A stretch of DNA of 64,000 bases from Burkholderia cepacia ATCC 25416 (GCF_001411495.1 NZ_CP012983.1:1054001-1118000); one strand, 5' to 3'. Shown: positions 35,049 through 44,291, counted from the first letter of the stretch. A program made the numbers and translations. The notes: a model not told the origin generated them from the letters alone.

Positions 35049-35957
35049 TCATCGCGCCGCCTGCTGCCGCTGCACCTCCTGCGCTTTCATCTGCAGATAC
35101 GCGCCGCGCTCGACCTCGTGCAGTTGCTGCGGATACTGCTCGGTCGCGTCGAACCAGCGCGCGAGGCGCTGGTCGAGCGGCTTGTCGAGCGTCGCGAGAT
35201 ACGCATCGATCGCGAGGTAGTAGCGCATCGTGTTGCGCTCCAGCAGCCCGCGCACGCCGCCGACGTACTGCGGCTGCGCGGCCGATCCGCCGACGTTCGT
35301 GAAGCCGACCTTGTCGCTGCCGACGGTCGCGAGGTAGGTCTTCATCGCCATGCGGCCGACCGTGCCGAAACCATACGAATACGTGAGATGCAGGAACGTG
35401 CGCGACGCGCCGACCGGCACGGCCTCCAGCGCGATCCGGTAATCCTTCGTGCCCATCGGGCCGCTGTCGGCGGTCAGGTCGACCTGGAAATAGTCGGGCG
35501 ATGCGGCCGCCACGCGATAGCGGAACTGCACACGATAGGTGTCGGACAGCTTCTGCTGGATCTTGCGGCCGAGGTTCACGTCGAGCACCGGGCCGTTGCC
35601 GCCGCCCGATGCATGACAGTACTTCGTGTTCAGGTGCAGGATCAGCACCGCGCACCAGTTCGCGGGGCCCTGCGCGGGATCGTCGAGCTGGCCGCTCACG
35701 ACCGCGAACGGATAGTCGACCACCGCGTAGATGTCGCCCTTCAGCGACGACGATGCTTCCGCCGATTCGAGCACCAGCGGCCGGTGAAACGCGTTGTCCT
35801 TCAGTTGCGCGCCGAGGCTGCGGTAACGGTCGAGCAGCGCCGCCGCATCGTCCGCGCCGAACGACAGCGCGCTCCAGCCCGTACACAGGGCCGCGACGAG
35901 CGCGTACCAGGCGCGGCGGGCGAGCCACGTGCCGCGCGGATGTCCGGATGTCTTCAT
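35049..35957 (-). CDS. Secreted protein of unknown function
   Basis: A 302-residue protein with a signal peptide (AWYALVAALCTGWSALSFGA). The mature part looks like a compact beta-rich domain with DIYAVVDYPFAVVSGQL, NWCAVLILHLNTKYCHAS (two cysteines that could pair), and FLHLTYSYGFGTVGRMAMKT, which suggests a lipid- or membrane-derived ligand fold of the START/polyketide-cyclase kind, but I cannot confirm that. The start at 35957 has a GGGAG ribosome site. It stands alone between the binding-protein gene and tfoX-like gene, both oriented so that it is a separate transcript. Confidence 0.8.
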   Translation of the reverse strand: MKTSGHPRGTWLARRAWYALVAALCTGWSALSFGADDAAALLDRYRSLGAQLKDNAFHRPLVLESAEASSSLKGDIYAVVDYPFAVVSGQLDDPAQGPANWCAVLILHLNTKYCHASGGGNGPVLDVNLGRKIQQKLSDTYRVQFRYRVAAASPDYFQVDLTADSGPMGTKDYRIALEAVPVGASRTFLHLTYSYGFGTVGRMAMKTYLATVGSDKVGFTNVGGSAAQPQYVGGVRGLLERNTMRYYLAIDAYLATLDKPLDQRLARWFDATEQYPQQLHEVERGAYLQMKAQEVQRQQAAR

Positions 35958-36046
35958 TCTTGTGCTCCCGCCTGGCGCGCGATGGTCGCGCGCATGTGTC
36001 ACAGAATACGCCTGGCCGCAGCGCAACATTGCACGCGAAAAGGCCG

Positions 36047-36370
36047 TTATCGACGCCGCTTCACCGGCACCGGCAACTGCGCGGCGGTGATCCGGATCAG
36101 CGCCGACAGCCATTCGCGATCGTCCCAGCGCTCGCCCGAGATGACGAGGTGCGGCTTCGCGCCCGGGTACGGCGAACCTTCCTCGCACGTGCCGAGAAAC
36201 GCGCGGCCTTCGGGCGTCGGCTTGACGAACAGCCGATCGTCGCAGACGAGCGCCGCCATCTTGCCGTCGCAATAGATACCGTACTCGCCGAACATCTTGC
36301 GCGCCGATACCGTGCCGGCCGCCGCCATCTGCTCGACGATGAAATCGACTGTCCCCTGGCTCGATGCCAT
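36047..36370 (-). CDS. TfoX/Sxy N-terminal domain protein
   Basis: A 107-residue protein consisting of only the TfoX N-terminal domain (VSARKMFGEYGIYCDGKMAA, then RLFVKPTPEGRAFL and EGSPYPGAKPHLVI). Full-length TfoX/Sxy activates competence genes with CRP; single-domain versions are common and of unknown role. The start at 36370 has an AAGGAG site; an ATG at 36385 would add five residues. No competence gene is nearby. Confidence 0.9.
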   Translation of the reverse strand: MASSQGTVDFIVEQMAAAGTVSARKMFGEYGIYCDGKMAALVCDDRLFVKPTPEGRAFLGTCEEGSPYPGAKPHLVISGERWDDREWLSALIRITAAQLPVPVKRRR

Positions 36371-36603
36371 CCCTGCTCCTTGCAAAAGGTGTATGACCGC
36401 TGCGTGTGCCCGACCGTTCCGCCTGATCGGCGGATGCGCTGCGGTGCGTCATCCATTCGTCGGCGGAACGCGCATTCGGACGCATTCGGGCACGTGCAGG
36501 CATTCGCGGCCCGCAACACGCTGCGTGTCGTGACAGTCACATGACGGCGCGCGGCCGAGCGAGACGATCGCGATCGACGACGTAACAATGCGACAACGCC
36601 CGC

Positions 36604-37536
36604 CTACGAACGCAATGCCGACGGCGCGACGCCCAGCCAGCGATGAAAGCTGCGCCGCATGTTTTCGGTATCGCCGAAACCGCACTCGTTCGCCACGCGC
36701 TGCAGCGACGCGGCCCCGCTTTCGAGCGCCGCCCGAGCGGCTTCCACGCGCAGTTTCTCGACGGCCTTGGCCGGCGTGAGGCCGGTTTCCGTCTGGAACG
36801 CCCGCGCGAATTGGCGCGGGCTCATGCACGCCTGCTCGGCCAGGTCGCTCACGCGCAAGCGTGCGCCGAGATTGCGGCGAATGTGGTCGAGCAACGGCTT
36901 GAAGCGCCCTTGCGCGCTGTCCAGTTCGATCAGCGCCGAGAACTGCGACTGTCCGCCGGGGCGCCGGTAGTACACGACCAGACGTTTCGCGACGACGCGC
37001 GCCAGCCGCTCGCCGCGATCCTCGCCGATCAACGCGAGCGTCAGGTCGATGCCGGCCGTGATGCCGGCGCTCGTCCAGAACGGCCCGTCGTTCACATAGA
37101 TGCGGTCGAGCGCGAGCCGCACCTGCGGAAACGCCCGGGCAAACCGCTCGCCGCAGCCCCAGTGCGTGGTCGCCAGCCGGCCGTCCAGCACACCGGCGGC
37201 GGCCAGCAGCAGGCTGCCCGAACAGACACTCGCCACCCGGATGCCGCGCGCCGCGCAGCGCCGCACGAACGCGCACGTCGCTGCGTCGGCCATCGCGGCA
37301 TCGACGCCGTCGCCGCCCGCGACCAGCAACGTATCGAGGTCCGCCGCATCCGGCAAAGGCTCGGCGTGCCAGGTCACGCCCGACGAACTGCGCACCAACC
37401 CCGGCTGCGCCGCGACGATGCGAACCGCGTAATACGGTGCGCGCGCGTAGTCGGCCATCTCGAACGCGGAAACGGGCCCGGCGGCATCCAGCACCTGGAA
37501 ACCGGGATACACGAGCATGGCGACGCGATGGGTCAT
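36604..37536 (-). CDS. GlxA-family AraC-type regulator with DJ-1/PfpI domain
   Basis: A 310-residue regulator. The N-terminal domain (residues about 1-185) is a DJ-1/PfpI fold: MLVYPGFQVLDAAGPVSAFE and the nucleophile-elbow-like VASVCSGSLLLAAAGVLDG. The C-terminal domain is an AraC helix-turn-helix (LGARLRVSDLAEQACMSPRQ and VANECGFGDTENMRRSFHRW). GlxA-type regulators control amine or amino-acid catabolism. Its divergent neighbour is a stand-alone DJ-1 protein, the probable target. Confidence 0.93.
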   Translation of the reverse strand: MTHRVAMLVYPGFQVLDAAGPVSAFEMADYARAPYYAVRIVAAQPGLVRSSSGVTWHAEPLPDAADLDTLLVAGGDGVDAAMADAATCAFVRRCAARGIRVASVCSGSLLLAAAGVLDGRLATTHWGCGERFARAFPQVRLALDRIYVNDGPFWTSAGITAGIDLTLALIGEDRGERLARVVAKRLVVYYRRPGGQSQFSALIELDSAQGRFKPLLDHIRRNLGARLRVSDLAEQACMSPRQFARAFQTETGLTPAKAVEKLRVEAARAALESGAASLQRVANECGFGDTENMRRSFHRWLGVAPSALRS

Positions 37537-37619
37537 GGCAGAAAGTGCGGGAGAAATGACATTGCGACGGACAGCGCGCGGCGCGATGCTACACGCCGCT
37601 CATACTTGGGGAGATCGTG

Positions 37620-38336
37620 ATGGCCACCACGCCGTTCATCGTCGTATTCGCATTGTTCGATCATGTCACGCAGCTCGATTTCACCGGGCCGGACGAAGTG
37701 TTCTGGCGTCTGCCGGGCGCGCGGATCCGGCGAGCCTCGGTGCGCGGCGGATCGATTCGCGCGGACAGCGGCCTGACCGTTGCCGAGGTCGAGCGGCTCG
37801 CCGACATCGCGCACGCCGATCTCGTCTGCGTGCCGGGCGGGCTCGGCGTGATCGACGCGATCGCGGACGATGCATTCATCCGCGAGGTGCGCCGGCTCGC
37901 GCTCGGCGCCCGCTATGTTACCTCCGTGTGCAGCGGGTCGCTGGTGCTCGGCGCGGCCGGGTTGCTGCAAGGCCGGCGGGCCGCCTGCCACTGGGCGTGG
38001 CGCGACCTGCTGCCGCCGTTCGGCGCGATCGTCGACGAAGGCCGCGTGGTGCGCGACGGCCCGGTCGTCACGGGCGGCGGCGTCACCGCCGGCATCGACA
38101 TGGCGCTCTCGGTGATGGCCGACCTGGCCGGCCCGGCCTACGCGCAAGCGGTGCAGCTCGGCATCGAATATGCGCCCGAGCCGCCGTTCGACTGCGGACG
38201 TCCCGAGCAGGCCGCGCCGGACATTCTCGCGTCGGTGTCCGCGCTGTTCGAGCGCGTGCGGCCCGATCGTCATGCGGTCGTGGCGCGTGCGGCGCAGCAC
38301 CTTGCGCTACCCGACGCGAGCCGACAACCGGCATGA
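37620..38336 (+). CDS. DJ-1/PfpI family protein (isonitrile hydratase-like)
   Basis: A 238-residue single-domain DJ-1/PfpI protein. LFDHVTQLDFTGPDEVFW and YVTSVCSGSLVLGAAGLLQG match the isonitrile hydratase subgroup, where an Asp and the elbow Cys are catalytic. GGGVTAGIDMALSVMADLAG is the conserved C-terminal helix. The start at 37620 follows a GGGGAG ribosome site; a GTG at 37617 is directly before it. It is divergent from the GlxA-type regulator, whose own N-terminal domain is of the same fold. The true substrate is not known. Confidence 0.9.
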   Translation: MATTPFIVVFALFDHVTQLDFTGPDEVFWRLPGARIRRASVRGGSIRADSGLTVAEVERLADIAHADLVCVPGGLGVIDAIADDAFIREVRRLALGARYVTSVCSGSLVLGAAGLLQGRRAACHWAWRDLLPPFGAIVDEGRVVRDGPVVTGGGVTAGIDMALSVMADLAGPAYAQAVQLGIEYAPEPPFDCGRPEQAAPDILASVSALFERVRPDRHAVVARAAQHLALPDASRQPA

Positions 38337-38372
38337 CGCACGCGCGGCCCGTGCCGGATCGACGCGACGCCG

Positions 38373-40109
38373 TTACTTGTCTGCCGCAAACGCGCTCGAC
38401 ATCTGCCGCGCCCGCTTCACGTCGTCGCCGTGCAGGTAGATCGACGTCGTCGAGATCGACGCATGCCGCAGGTTGTCGCGCACGGTCGTCAGCTCCGCGC
38501 CGCGCGCCAACGCATGCGTCGCATGCGTATGACGCATCCAGTGCGGGCTCGCCTGCCGCAGCTTCTGCGCGAGCGCGGGGTTGTCGGCCTCGACCTGATC
38601 GGCCGTCTGCGTGAAGAAACGCTGCATCACCTTCCACAGCCGCACGCTCGTGATCGCGGCCGCGCCGTCTTCCGCGAGGCTCGCGATCAGCGGCGTATCG
38701 GGCCGCCAGCGCACCGGCGTGACCGGCAGCCGGCGTGCGACCAGGTAACGGTCGAGCGCCGTGCGCGCGAGCGGCGGCAGCGCGACGCGCGCGGCCTTGC
38801 CGCCCTTTCCGACCACCTTCAGCCACGCGTCGCCGTGCGCGTCCGTCTCGATGCCGCCGAGCGTCGCGCCGACCAGCTCGCTCGCGCGCAGCCCGGTCGC
38901 ATAGCCGAAATCGAGAATGAAGCGCAGCCGTTGCGCGGCGGCCGGCGTCCAGCCCGACTGCGGCGCACCGGCCGCCGTGCCGGTGCGGAACTCGATCCCG
39001 TCGGCGATCGTGCGCACGAGCAGCCATTCGCCTTCGGTGAACGCGTGCGACGTGTCGAGTGCGTTCGCGCCGCGCGTGTCGCGCACCTTGACGCCCGCGA
39101 ACGGATTCGCCAGCAGGTAGCGCTGCTCGATCAGCCAGCGAAACAACGCGCCGAGCACCGACAGCGTGTATGCCGCCGAACGCGCGGACAGCGCGCCCGA
39201 GAACGGCCGCCAGTCGGGCGCACCGCGCGGCCGCACGGGCCCGACCCAGCGTTCGTGCGGGCTCGGGCGCCGCACGAATGCGCGATACGCGACCGCGTCC
39301 TCGGTCGTCAGCGACGACAGCGCGCGGCCGCGCTCGACGATCGCCCACAGGATCAGCCGCTCCGCCTCCTTCCGGTACGCACGCCGCGTCGCGGCCGATT
39401 CGTGCAGCGACAGCCACGCGTGCACGGCCGCGTAATCGTTGTCCGCATCGAGCGTGCTGGTCGCACGCGGCGCGCGGAACGTGCCGGCCGAGCCGTCGAC
39501 CTCGTGCGGCAGCTTCAACTGCTCCCACGGCACGATGCTGCCGCGCGGCGTCGCCGCGATCAGCGCGCGCGCCCGTTCGGTCAGGTCCGGATGCGCGGCG
39601 AAAAACGCCTCGATGTGCCGCGCACCGGCCACGCCGAGGCCCGCGATCGCACGCCACCACTGGCGCCGGCGCGGAATCCGCACCGTGAGATCGGCGAGCG
39701 TCGCGATCCCGTGCGCCCGCAGCGCGGCGACCGCACGCGCGGGCAGCCACAGGCCGACGTCGTCGCTGATCTGCGGGACCGGCGCGCGCGCATGACGCAG
39801 CAGTCCGATCGCTTCGGCGGCCGCCTTCGCCTCCCGAATACGCTCACCGTCGGGATGACCGAGACGCTCCGCGAGATCGGGCCGGCCGACCTGTCGCGCG
39901 ACGCGCACGAGGCGGCGGCGAATCCCGCCGATCACGCCGCGCGCCGAGCGCCCTTCGCCGAGACGATCGGGCAGGTAGCGTTCGACGGCCTGGCGCACGG
40001 TCATGCCCGCGTACCATGCGCGCAGCGCGGCCAGTTCGTCGGCGTCGGGATAGCCTGCGGGCGCAGGCGCGGAATCGGAGGAAGGCAGTGAGGCGAGGCG
40101 CGGTTTCAT
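38373..40109 (-). CDS. Tyrosine recombinase with DUF3701-type N-terminal region
   Basis: A 578-residue phage-integrase-family protein. The C-terminal catalytic domain keeps the Arg (FGYATGLRASELVG), the HxxRH box (HWMRHTHATH), the later His (RHASISTT) and the Tyr (SIYLHGDD), so it looks active. The long N-terminal part (ELAALRAWYAGMTVRQAVER and ARHIEAFFAAHPDLTERARA) matches the integrase N-terminal domain seen in beta-proteobacterial integrases (DUF3701). No attachment repeats or cargo genes flank it, and its codon use matches the chromosome. It may therefore be a resident recombinase rather than part of a mobile island. The start at 40109 is the last ATG before the conserved sequence. Confidence 0.9.
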   Translation of the reverse strand: MKPRLASLPSSDSAPAPAGYPDADELAALRAWYAGMTVRQAVERYLPDRLGEGRSARGVIGGIRRRLVRVARQVGRPDLAERLGHPDGERIREAKAAAEAIGLLRHARAPVPQISDDVGLWLPARAVAALRAHGIATLADLTVRIPRRRQWWRAIAGLGVAGARHIEAFFAAHPDLTERARALIAATPRGSIVPWEQLKLPHEVDGSAGTFRAPRATSTLDADNDYAAVHAWLSLHESAATRRAYRKEAERLILWAIVERGRALSSLTTEDAVAYRAFVRRPSPHERWVGPVRPRGAPDWRPFSGALSARSAAYTLSVLGALFRWLIEQRYLLANPFAGVKVRDTRGANALDTSHAFTEGEWLLVRTIADGIEFRTGTAAGAPQSGWTPAAAQRLRFILDFGYATGLRASELVGATLGGIETDAHGDAWLKVVGKGGKAARVALPPLARTALDRYLVARRLPVTPVRWRPDTPLIASLAEDGAAAITSVRLWKVMQRFFTQTADQVEADNPALAQKLRQASPHWMRHTHATHALARGAELTTVRDNLRHASISTTSIYLHGDDVKRARQMSSAFAADK

Positions 40110-40149
40110 GGGCGCCAGTTTGACAGAAGCGCGCGCGGCCGGATACGTC

Positions 40150-40480
40150 GCGCGCGGCGTTCCGGGGGCGGCGGGCACCTCGGCCGGGCACTCCGGGAGC
40201 AGATCGCGGCCAAGATGATCGCGCTGGCGATTGCCGAGCTGGACGAAGGCCGCATCGACACCGCGCTCGACGCAGGCAATTTCTCGGGCGACCTGTTGAA
40301 CGGCATCGGCTACGACCTCGTCAACGCCGGCCTGAAGATCGATCGTGCGATGGCGATGATCGATGCGCGCCTCGCGCCGTCACTCGATGACCCGTATGCG
40401 CTCGACGGCAAGGGCTGAGCGCTCCATCGCCTCGGTCGCGACGACGAAGCGCTGACGCGGTTCGACCGGCCGATTCAGGA
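40150..40480 (+). pseudogene. Degraded tetratricopeptide-repeat protein fragment
   Basis: In one frame the translation reads HLGRALREQIAAKMIALAI, then AELDEGRIDTALDAGNFSG, a region containing LVNAGLKIDRAMAMIDARLA, and DDPYALDGKG. A TGA stop at 40416-40418 sits where TPR proteins have Trp (GKGW), after which the frame resumes as ALHRLGRDDEALTRFDRPIQ. This is a TPR motif split by a nonsense change, without a usable start or end. The ATG at 40215 could still make 67 residues, but that peptide would be only a fragment. Confidence 0.6.
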
Positions 40481-40506
40481 TTCAGGGAGCGACGCCGCGC
40501 AACGCG

Positions 40507-40698
40507 TCACTCCTCGCCTTTCGCGCCCGGATTGAGCATCACGACGAAACCGGCCACGCCGACGACCAGCGCGACCGCGCCGCCACGCAGCGCCATCGCG
40601 TTGTCGAACAATAGCCCCGTCACGACGGCCATCATCCCCACGAGCGAGACGAACACGGCGATCGCCGCGACGACGATCCGGGATTGGCGGCGTATCAT
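40507..40698 (-). CDS. Small two-helix membrane protein
   Basis: A 63-residue protein, almost entirely two hydrophobic helices (IVVAAIAVFVSLVGMMAVVT and MALRGGAVALVVGVAGFVVM) with short charged ends. It lies 15 bases downstream of a universal stress protein gene on the same strand, suggesting co-transcription. I do not recognise the family. Its size, composition and position make it a plausible gene. Confidence 0.6.
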   Translation of the reverse strand: MIRRQSRIVVAAIAVFVSLVGMMAVVTGLLFDNAMALRGGAVALVVGVAGFVVMLNPGAKGEE

Positions 40699-40713
40699 CG
40701 CGTCCCCTCCGGG

Positions 40714-41187
40714 TTACGCGGCCGCAGCCGCTACGTCGGCATCGTCGCCGCGAATCAGCAGCACCGGGCACTTCGAGCCGCGCACGAAGCGCTCGGCGAC
40801 GCTGCCGAGCAGCACGCGCCGGATGCCGCGCCGCCCGTGCGTGCCGACCACCGCGAGATCGATCCCGCCTTCCTTCACGTAGCGCTGCAGGCGTTCCGAG
40901 ATGTCCTCGCCGATGCTCTCCGTCTCGACGAGTTCGGCCTCGCCTTTCGCACCGGCGAGCGCGATGACCTGTTCGGCTTCGCGCAGTACCTTGCGCCCGT
41001 CGTCGCGCATTTCCTCGACGAGCGCGTGCGGATCGAAACGGCCCGCGTAAGTGAACAGCACCGACTTGTCGACCACATACACGGCACTGACTTGCGCGTC
41101 GCCTGCCAGCGCGACCTTTACGGCCTCGGCAAGCGCCAGTTTCGACGAAGCGCTGCCGTCGACGGCCACCATGATCTTCTTGTACAT
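40714..41187 (-). CDS. Universal stress protein (UspA family)
   Basis: A 157-residue single-domain Usp. It begins MYKKIMVAVDGSASSKLALA, and carries the nucleotide-binding motif VVGTHGRRGIRRVLLGSVAE followed by SKCPVLLI, the G-2X-G-9X-G(S/T) pattern of ATP-binding Usps. The start at 41187 has a GCGAGG site; the upstream frame is not Usp-like. Such proteins respond to starvation or low oxygen. Confidence 0.94.
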   Translation of the reverse strand: MYKKIMVAVDGSASSKLALAEAVKVALAGDAQVSAVYVVDKSVLFTYAGRFDPHALVEEMRDDGRKVLREAEQVIALAGAKGEAELVETESIGEDISERLQRYVKEGGIDLAVVGTHGRRGIRRVLLGSVAERFVRGSKCPVLLIRGDDADVAAAAA

Positions 41188-41553
41188 GCAAACCTCGCTG
41201 GGGTGAATTGCCGCGCGGCTGGGTGCGCGCGGCCCTGTCACCATCATCGGCGGACGGCGGGTTCGAATGTTGACGGCGATCAAGCGAGCGACCATGCCGG
41301 CTGCGACCGGCCGACGCAGGGCGCGGCACGTGCGCCGGAGCCCGCACCCTTGTGCGTCTTCGCGTATGCGGCGCGCGATACGCGTGCTTGTCGAACCCGC
41401 CGGCGCGCGACGGAATCCGCCGGGCCCGCGGCGGCCGCGCGCCGCCCGTGCGCACCGGAATCGAGCGGCCACCATGCCGAAGGCGCTATCATCGGATGTG
41501 CGACTTTCGTCCGGCCCTTATTTGCCGGCCCACTTTCAACTCGCTCAACCGAC
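41188..41553. other. Intergenic region between usp and the hydratase gene
   Basis: About 365 GC-rich bases between divergent genes. No gene, repeat or clear promoter is seen. Confidence 0.4.
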
Positions 41554-42315
41554 ATGACAACGACTACCGAACGCGTGGACGGCGCCGCCCAGCATCTCGT
41601 CGCCGCCCGCCATGCCGGCTCGCCCGGCCCGCTGCTGCCCGATGCTCTGCGCCCCGACGACATCGACACCGCGCTCGCGATCCAGCAGCGCGTGGCCGAC
41701 CTGCTCGGCGAATCCGTCGGCGGATGGAAATGCGCGCTGCCGCCGCCCGACCGCGTGATCCTCGCACCGATCTTCGCGTCGACGATCCGCGAGGCCGATG
41801 CGCCGTACCGCGTCGTCGGCGGCCCGATCGTGCGGATCGAACCGGAAATCGCGTTCGTGCTCGATCGCGACCTGCCCGCGCGCGAGCAGCCGTACGACGA
41901 ACAGGACGTGCGCGACGTGATCCGCGAGGTGCGCATCGTGCTCGAGGTGCTCGGCTGCCGCTATGCGGAGCCCGCGCGCGCGTCGAAGTTCGAGCTGCTG
42001 GCCGACGGGCAATTCAACCAGGGGCTGTGCGTCGGCCCGGTCGTGCCCGACGGGCTGAACGTGCCGCTCGAGACGCTGGCGCTGTCGTTCGAAGGCGCGC
42101 TGAACCGCACGATCGACGGCCGCCATCCGGACGGCGATCCGCTGAAGCCGCTGGTGTGGCTCGTCAACTTCCTCGCATCGCGCGGCGACCCGGTGCGCGC
42201 CGGGCAGATCGTGACGACCGGATCGTACGCGGGCGCGATCGACGTGCCGCTCGGCGATGCGCTGACGGTTCGCTTCGGCGAGCTCGGCAGTTTGTCGGTG
42301 ACGTTGACGGCCTGA
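41554..42315 (+). CDS. 2-keto-4-pentenoate hydratase / fumarylacetoacetate-hydrolase-family protein
   Basis: A 253-residue member of the MhpD-like hydratase family. Family features are IQQRVADLLGESVGGWKCAL, the metal-site segment IVRIEPEIAFVLDRDLPARE (E-x-E) and the C-terminal GQIVTTGSYAGAID. Such enzymes add water to 2-oxo-4-pentenoate in aromatic degradation, or decarboxylate related oxo-acids. No meta-cleavage genes are nearby, so the substrate is open. The ATG at 41554 is the only one directly before the conserved region, although its ribosome site is weak. Confidence 0.88.
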   Translation: MTTTTERVDGAAQHLVAARHAGSPGPLLPDALRPDDIDTALAIQQRVADLLGESVGGWKCALPPPDRVILAPIFASTIREADAPYRVVGGPIVRIEPEIAFVLDRDLPAREQPYDEQDVRDVIREVRIVLEVLGCRYAEPARASKFELLADGQFNQGLCVGPVVPDGLNVPLETLALSFEGALNRTIDGRHPDGDPLKPLVWLVNFLASRGDPVRAGQIVTTGSYAGAIDVPLGDALTVRFGELGSLSVTLTA

Positions 42316-42420
42316 TGCACGCGGCGCGCGGGCACGGCTGACCGGGCCTGTCACTGATCGCTGATCGCTGGCCGCAGCGCGACGGCCGCGATCGTTGCGC
42401 GGCCGGGTTCGCGGCCGGTG

Positions 42421-42768
42421 TCAGGCGCGCGGCTGCGCGCACTGTCGTGACGGCAACGTCATCGCGGCCACGCCGGCAACGGCGCACGCGAGCCCGGGCC
42501 ACGCCGATGCCGACCGCGATTCCCCGAGCAGCGCCATGCCGATGCCGATCGGCACGCGCAGACAGGCCTGCGCTGTCGTGCCGACCGAACCGAGCGTCTG
42601 CACGAGCCGAAAATAGATGACGAACGCGATCGCCGCCCGTGCCGGCAGCGATCGCGACGACGGATGAAGCGTCCACGGACGGTCGGCGGCGAGACTGGCA
42701 GGCACCAGCACGATCGCCCCGACGATCAGCGAGCCGGCGGGCGACATCCCCTTGAACGACCGCCCGTA
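42421..42768 (-). pseudogene. EamA/DMT-family transporter fragment
   Basis: The translation (AGSLIVGAIVLVPASLAADR, PWTLHPSSRSLPARAAIAFV, YFRLVQTLGSVGTTAQACLR, VPIGIGMALLGES) matches the last half of a drug/metabolite exporter. In intact members a helix separates the RPWTLHPSSR segment from IYFRL; here about 15 residues are missing, and the N-terminal half of the transporter is absent. An ATG at 42816 keeps the frame open, but the product would be a broken transporter. Confidence 0.65.
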
Positions 42769-42878
42769 GCACGCTGCGCCCCCCTGCATCTTCCGTACGA
42801 CGTGATAACGTTGCACATCCCCGCGCGCACCGCGCCCTACCCCGTGGCATGCGCACCGCTTTCACGCCGATATCGAAC

Positions 42879-44291
42879 ATGTCGCTGACACCGCTTCCCG
42901 CCCTGCTCGACGAAACCCTGCGCACCGTCGTGCGCCGCTACCGGCTGCCGCCGCTCGACAGCGCGTCGTCGCCGGCCGACGCCGCGAACCCGGCCGCCAC
43001 GCTTGCGATCGTGATCGAGGAAGCGCGCAGGATGCGAAGCGACGGGCACACGCCCGACGCGGCGCTGCGGCAGCGCTTCATCGACGCCCTCGCGCAGATG
43101 ATCCGCGATGCGATGGATACGCATTCCGGCGATCCCGCGTTTCAGGCCGCGGTGCTGCGGCACGATGCGCCGAGCGTGCGCGAATACGCGTCGTTGTCGG
43201 CACACGCGGAGCAGGACCGTCGCGCGCTGCACTCGGCCGTCAACGCGATCGCGCACCCGGCCAAGCTCGAGCGCAGCGCCCGGCCGTGGCAACGCGACGG
43301 GCTCGCGCGGCTGCATGCGGCCGCCACCGGCGCGTCGTGGGCCGATCTGCACGACACGCTGCGGCACCTGCTCGCACTGCCCGACATGAAGACCGACCCG
43401 GCCTTCGAACAGGACATCGTCAAGCTGAAAGACAGCCCCGCGCTCGAACGCCTGCTGCGTGTCGACGCCCTGGCATCGGACGAGCACGTGCGCCGCTACC
43501 GTGCGCTGTGGGTCCGCCAGGGTCCGCTCGAAGGCAGCTCGGTCGCCGTTGCACAGGGCGTCGCATCGCAGCAGCGCGGCGCAGCCGTCGAAGCGCTGGC
43601 CGCGCAGGCGCTCGACGCGCTGGCCCGCAGGCTCGACGCCGTCGATGCACGCCGCACGTACCGGGTGGTGACGTCGATGCGCGTGCCGTCGTCGATACCG
43701 GGCCGGCACGATCGCGCGAAAACCGAATGGGATGCGATCCTGCTCGAACGCCCTCGCGGCGACGACCCGGCGCCCGCGTGGAACGTGCGCTTCCTCGTCG
43801 AAGCGAAAGCGTCCGCGGATGCCGCGACGACCGATCTGCCGCGGCTGCTGCGCGGCCTGACCCTGCTCGCGCAGGCCGACCCGGACACGATCTATTCGTT
43901 CGAGACGCACCAAGGCACGGTGCGCGTGCACGGCGCGTCGCTGCGGACGCTGACGACCGACGACGCCGCGCTGCAACGGGAAGTGCTCTATTGCTGCGAT
44001 GCGTCCGCCGACGCGACGCCGCGCCTGCTGGGCGCCGCGAGCCGCATGCAGTTGCTGTCGGCGCAAGCCAGCCTCGAGTACGCGAGCGCGCTCGCGCAAC
44101 AGCCGCACACCGTTCCCGACGGCCTCGGCGTCGTCTGGCACGCGCTGCTGACGATGCCGCAATGGCATGCGGTGCTGCACCAGTACCCGTCGTTGCGGCA
44201 GGTCCGCGAGCTGATGGTGGCGATCGACGACTTGCGGGCCGCGATCGACGAGGTCGATGAAGGCGGTGCGGCCAGCAGCGTGTACGCGTGA
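42879..44291 (+). CDS. Uncharacterised protein with a possible PD-(D/E)XK nuclease motif
   Basis: A 470-residue cytoplasmic protein, mostly alpha-helical in its first 250 residues. The C-terminal half contains RAKTEWDAILLERP followed about 20 residues later by NVRFLVEAKASADAATT. The E-x-D ... E-A-K arrangement on predicted strands is what a PD-(D/E)XK nuclease core looks like. This is inference from the pattern alone; I do not recognise a named family. An ATG at 42849 would add ten residues; neither start has a ribosome site. It stands alone between a decayed exporter and a convergent AraC regulator. Confidence 0.7.
   Translation: MSLTPLPALLDETLRTVVRRYRLPPLDSASSPADAANPAATLAIVIEEARRMRSDGHTPDAALRQRFIDALAQMIRDAMDTHSGDPAFQAAVLRHDAPSVREYASLSAHAEQDRRALHSAVNAIAHPAKLERSARPWQRDGLARLHAAATGASWADLHDTLRHLLALPDMKTDPAFEQDIVKLKDSPALERLLRVDALASDEHVRRYRALWVRQGPLEGSSVAVAQGVASQQRGAAVEALAAQALDALARRLDAVDARRTYRVVTSMRVPSSIPGRHDRAKTEWDAILLERPRGDDPAPAWNVRFLVEAKASADAATTDLPRLLRGLTLLAQADPDTIYSFETHQGTVRVHGASLRTLTTDDAALQREVLYCCDASADATPRLLGAASRMQLLSAQASLEYASALAQQPHTVPDGLGVVWHALLTMPQWHAVLHQYPSLRQVRELMVAIDDLRAAIDEVDEGGAASSVYA

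Noticed and set aside
42421..42816. Intact small DMT-type exporter
   Set aside because: A helix is missing inside the conserved region and the N-terminal half is absent, so it is called a fragment.
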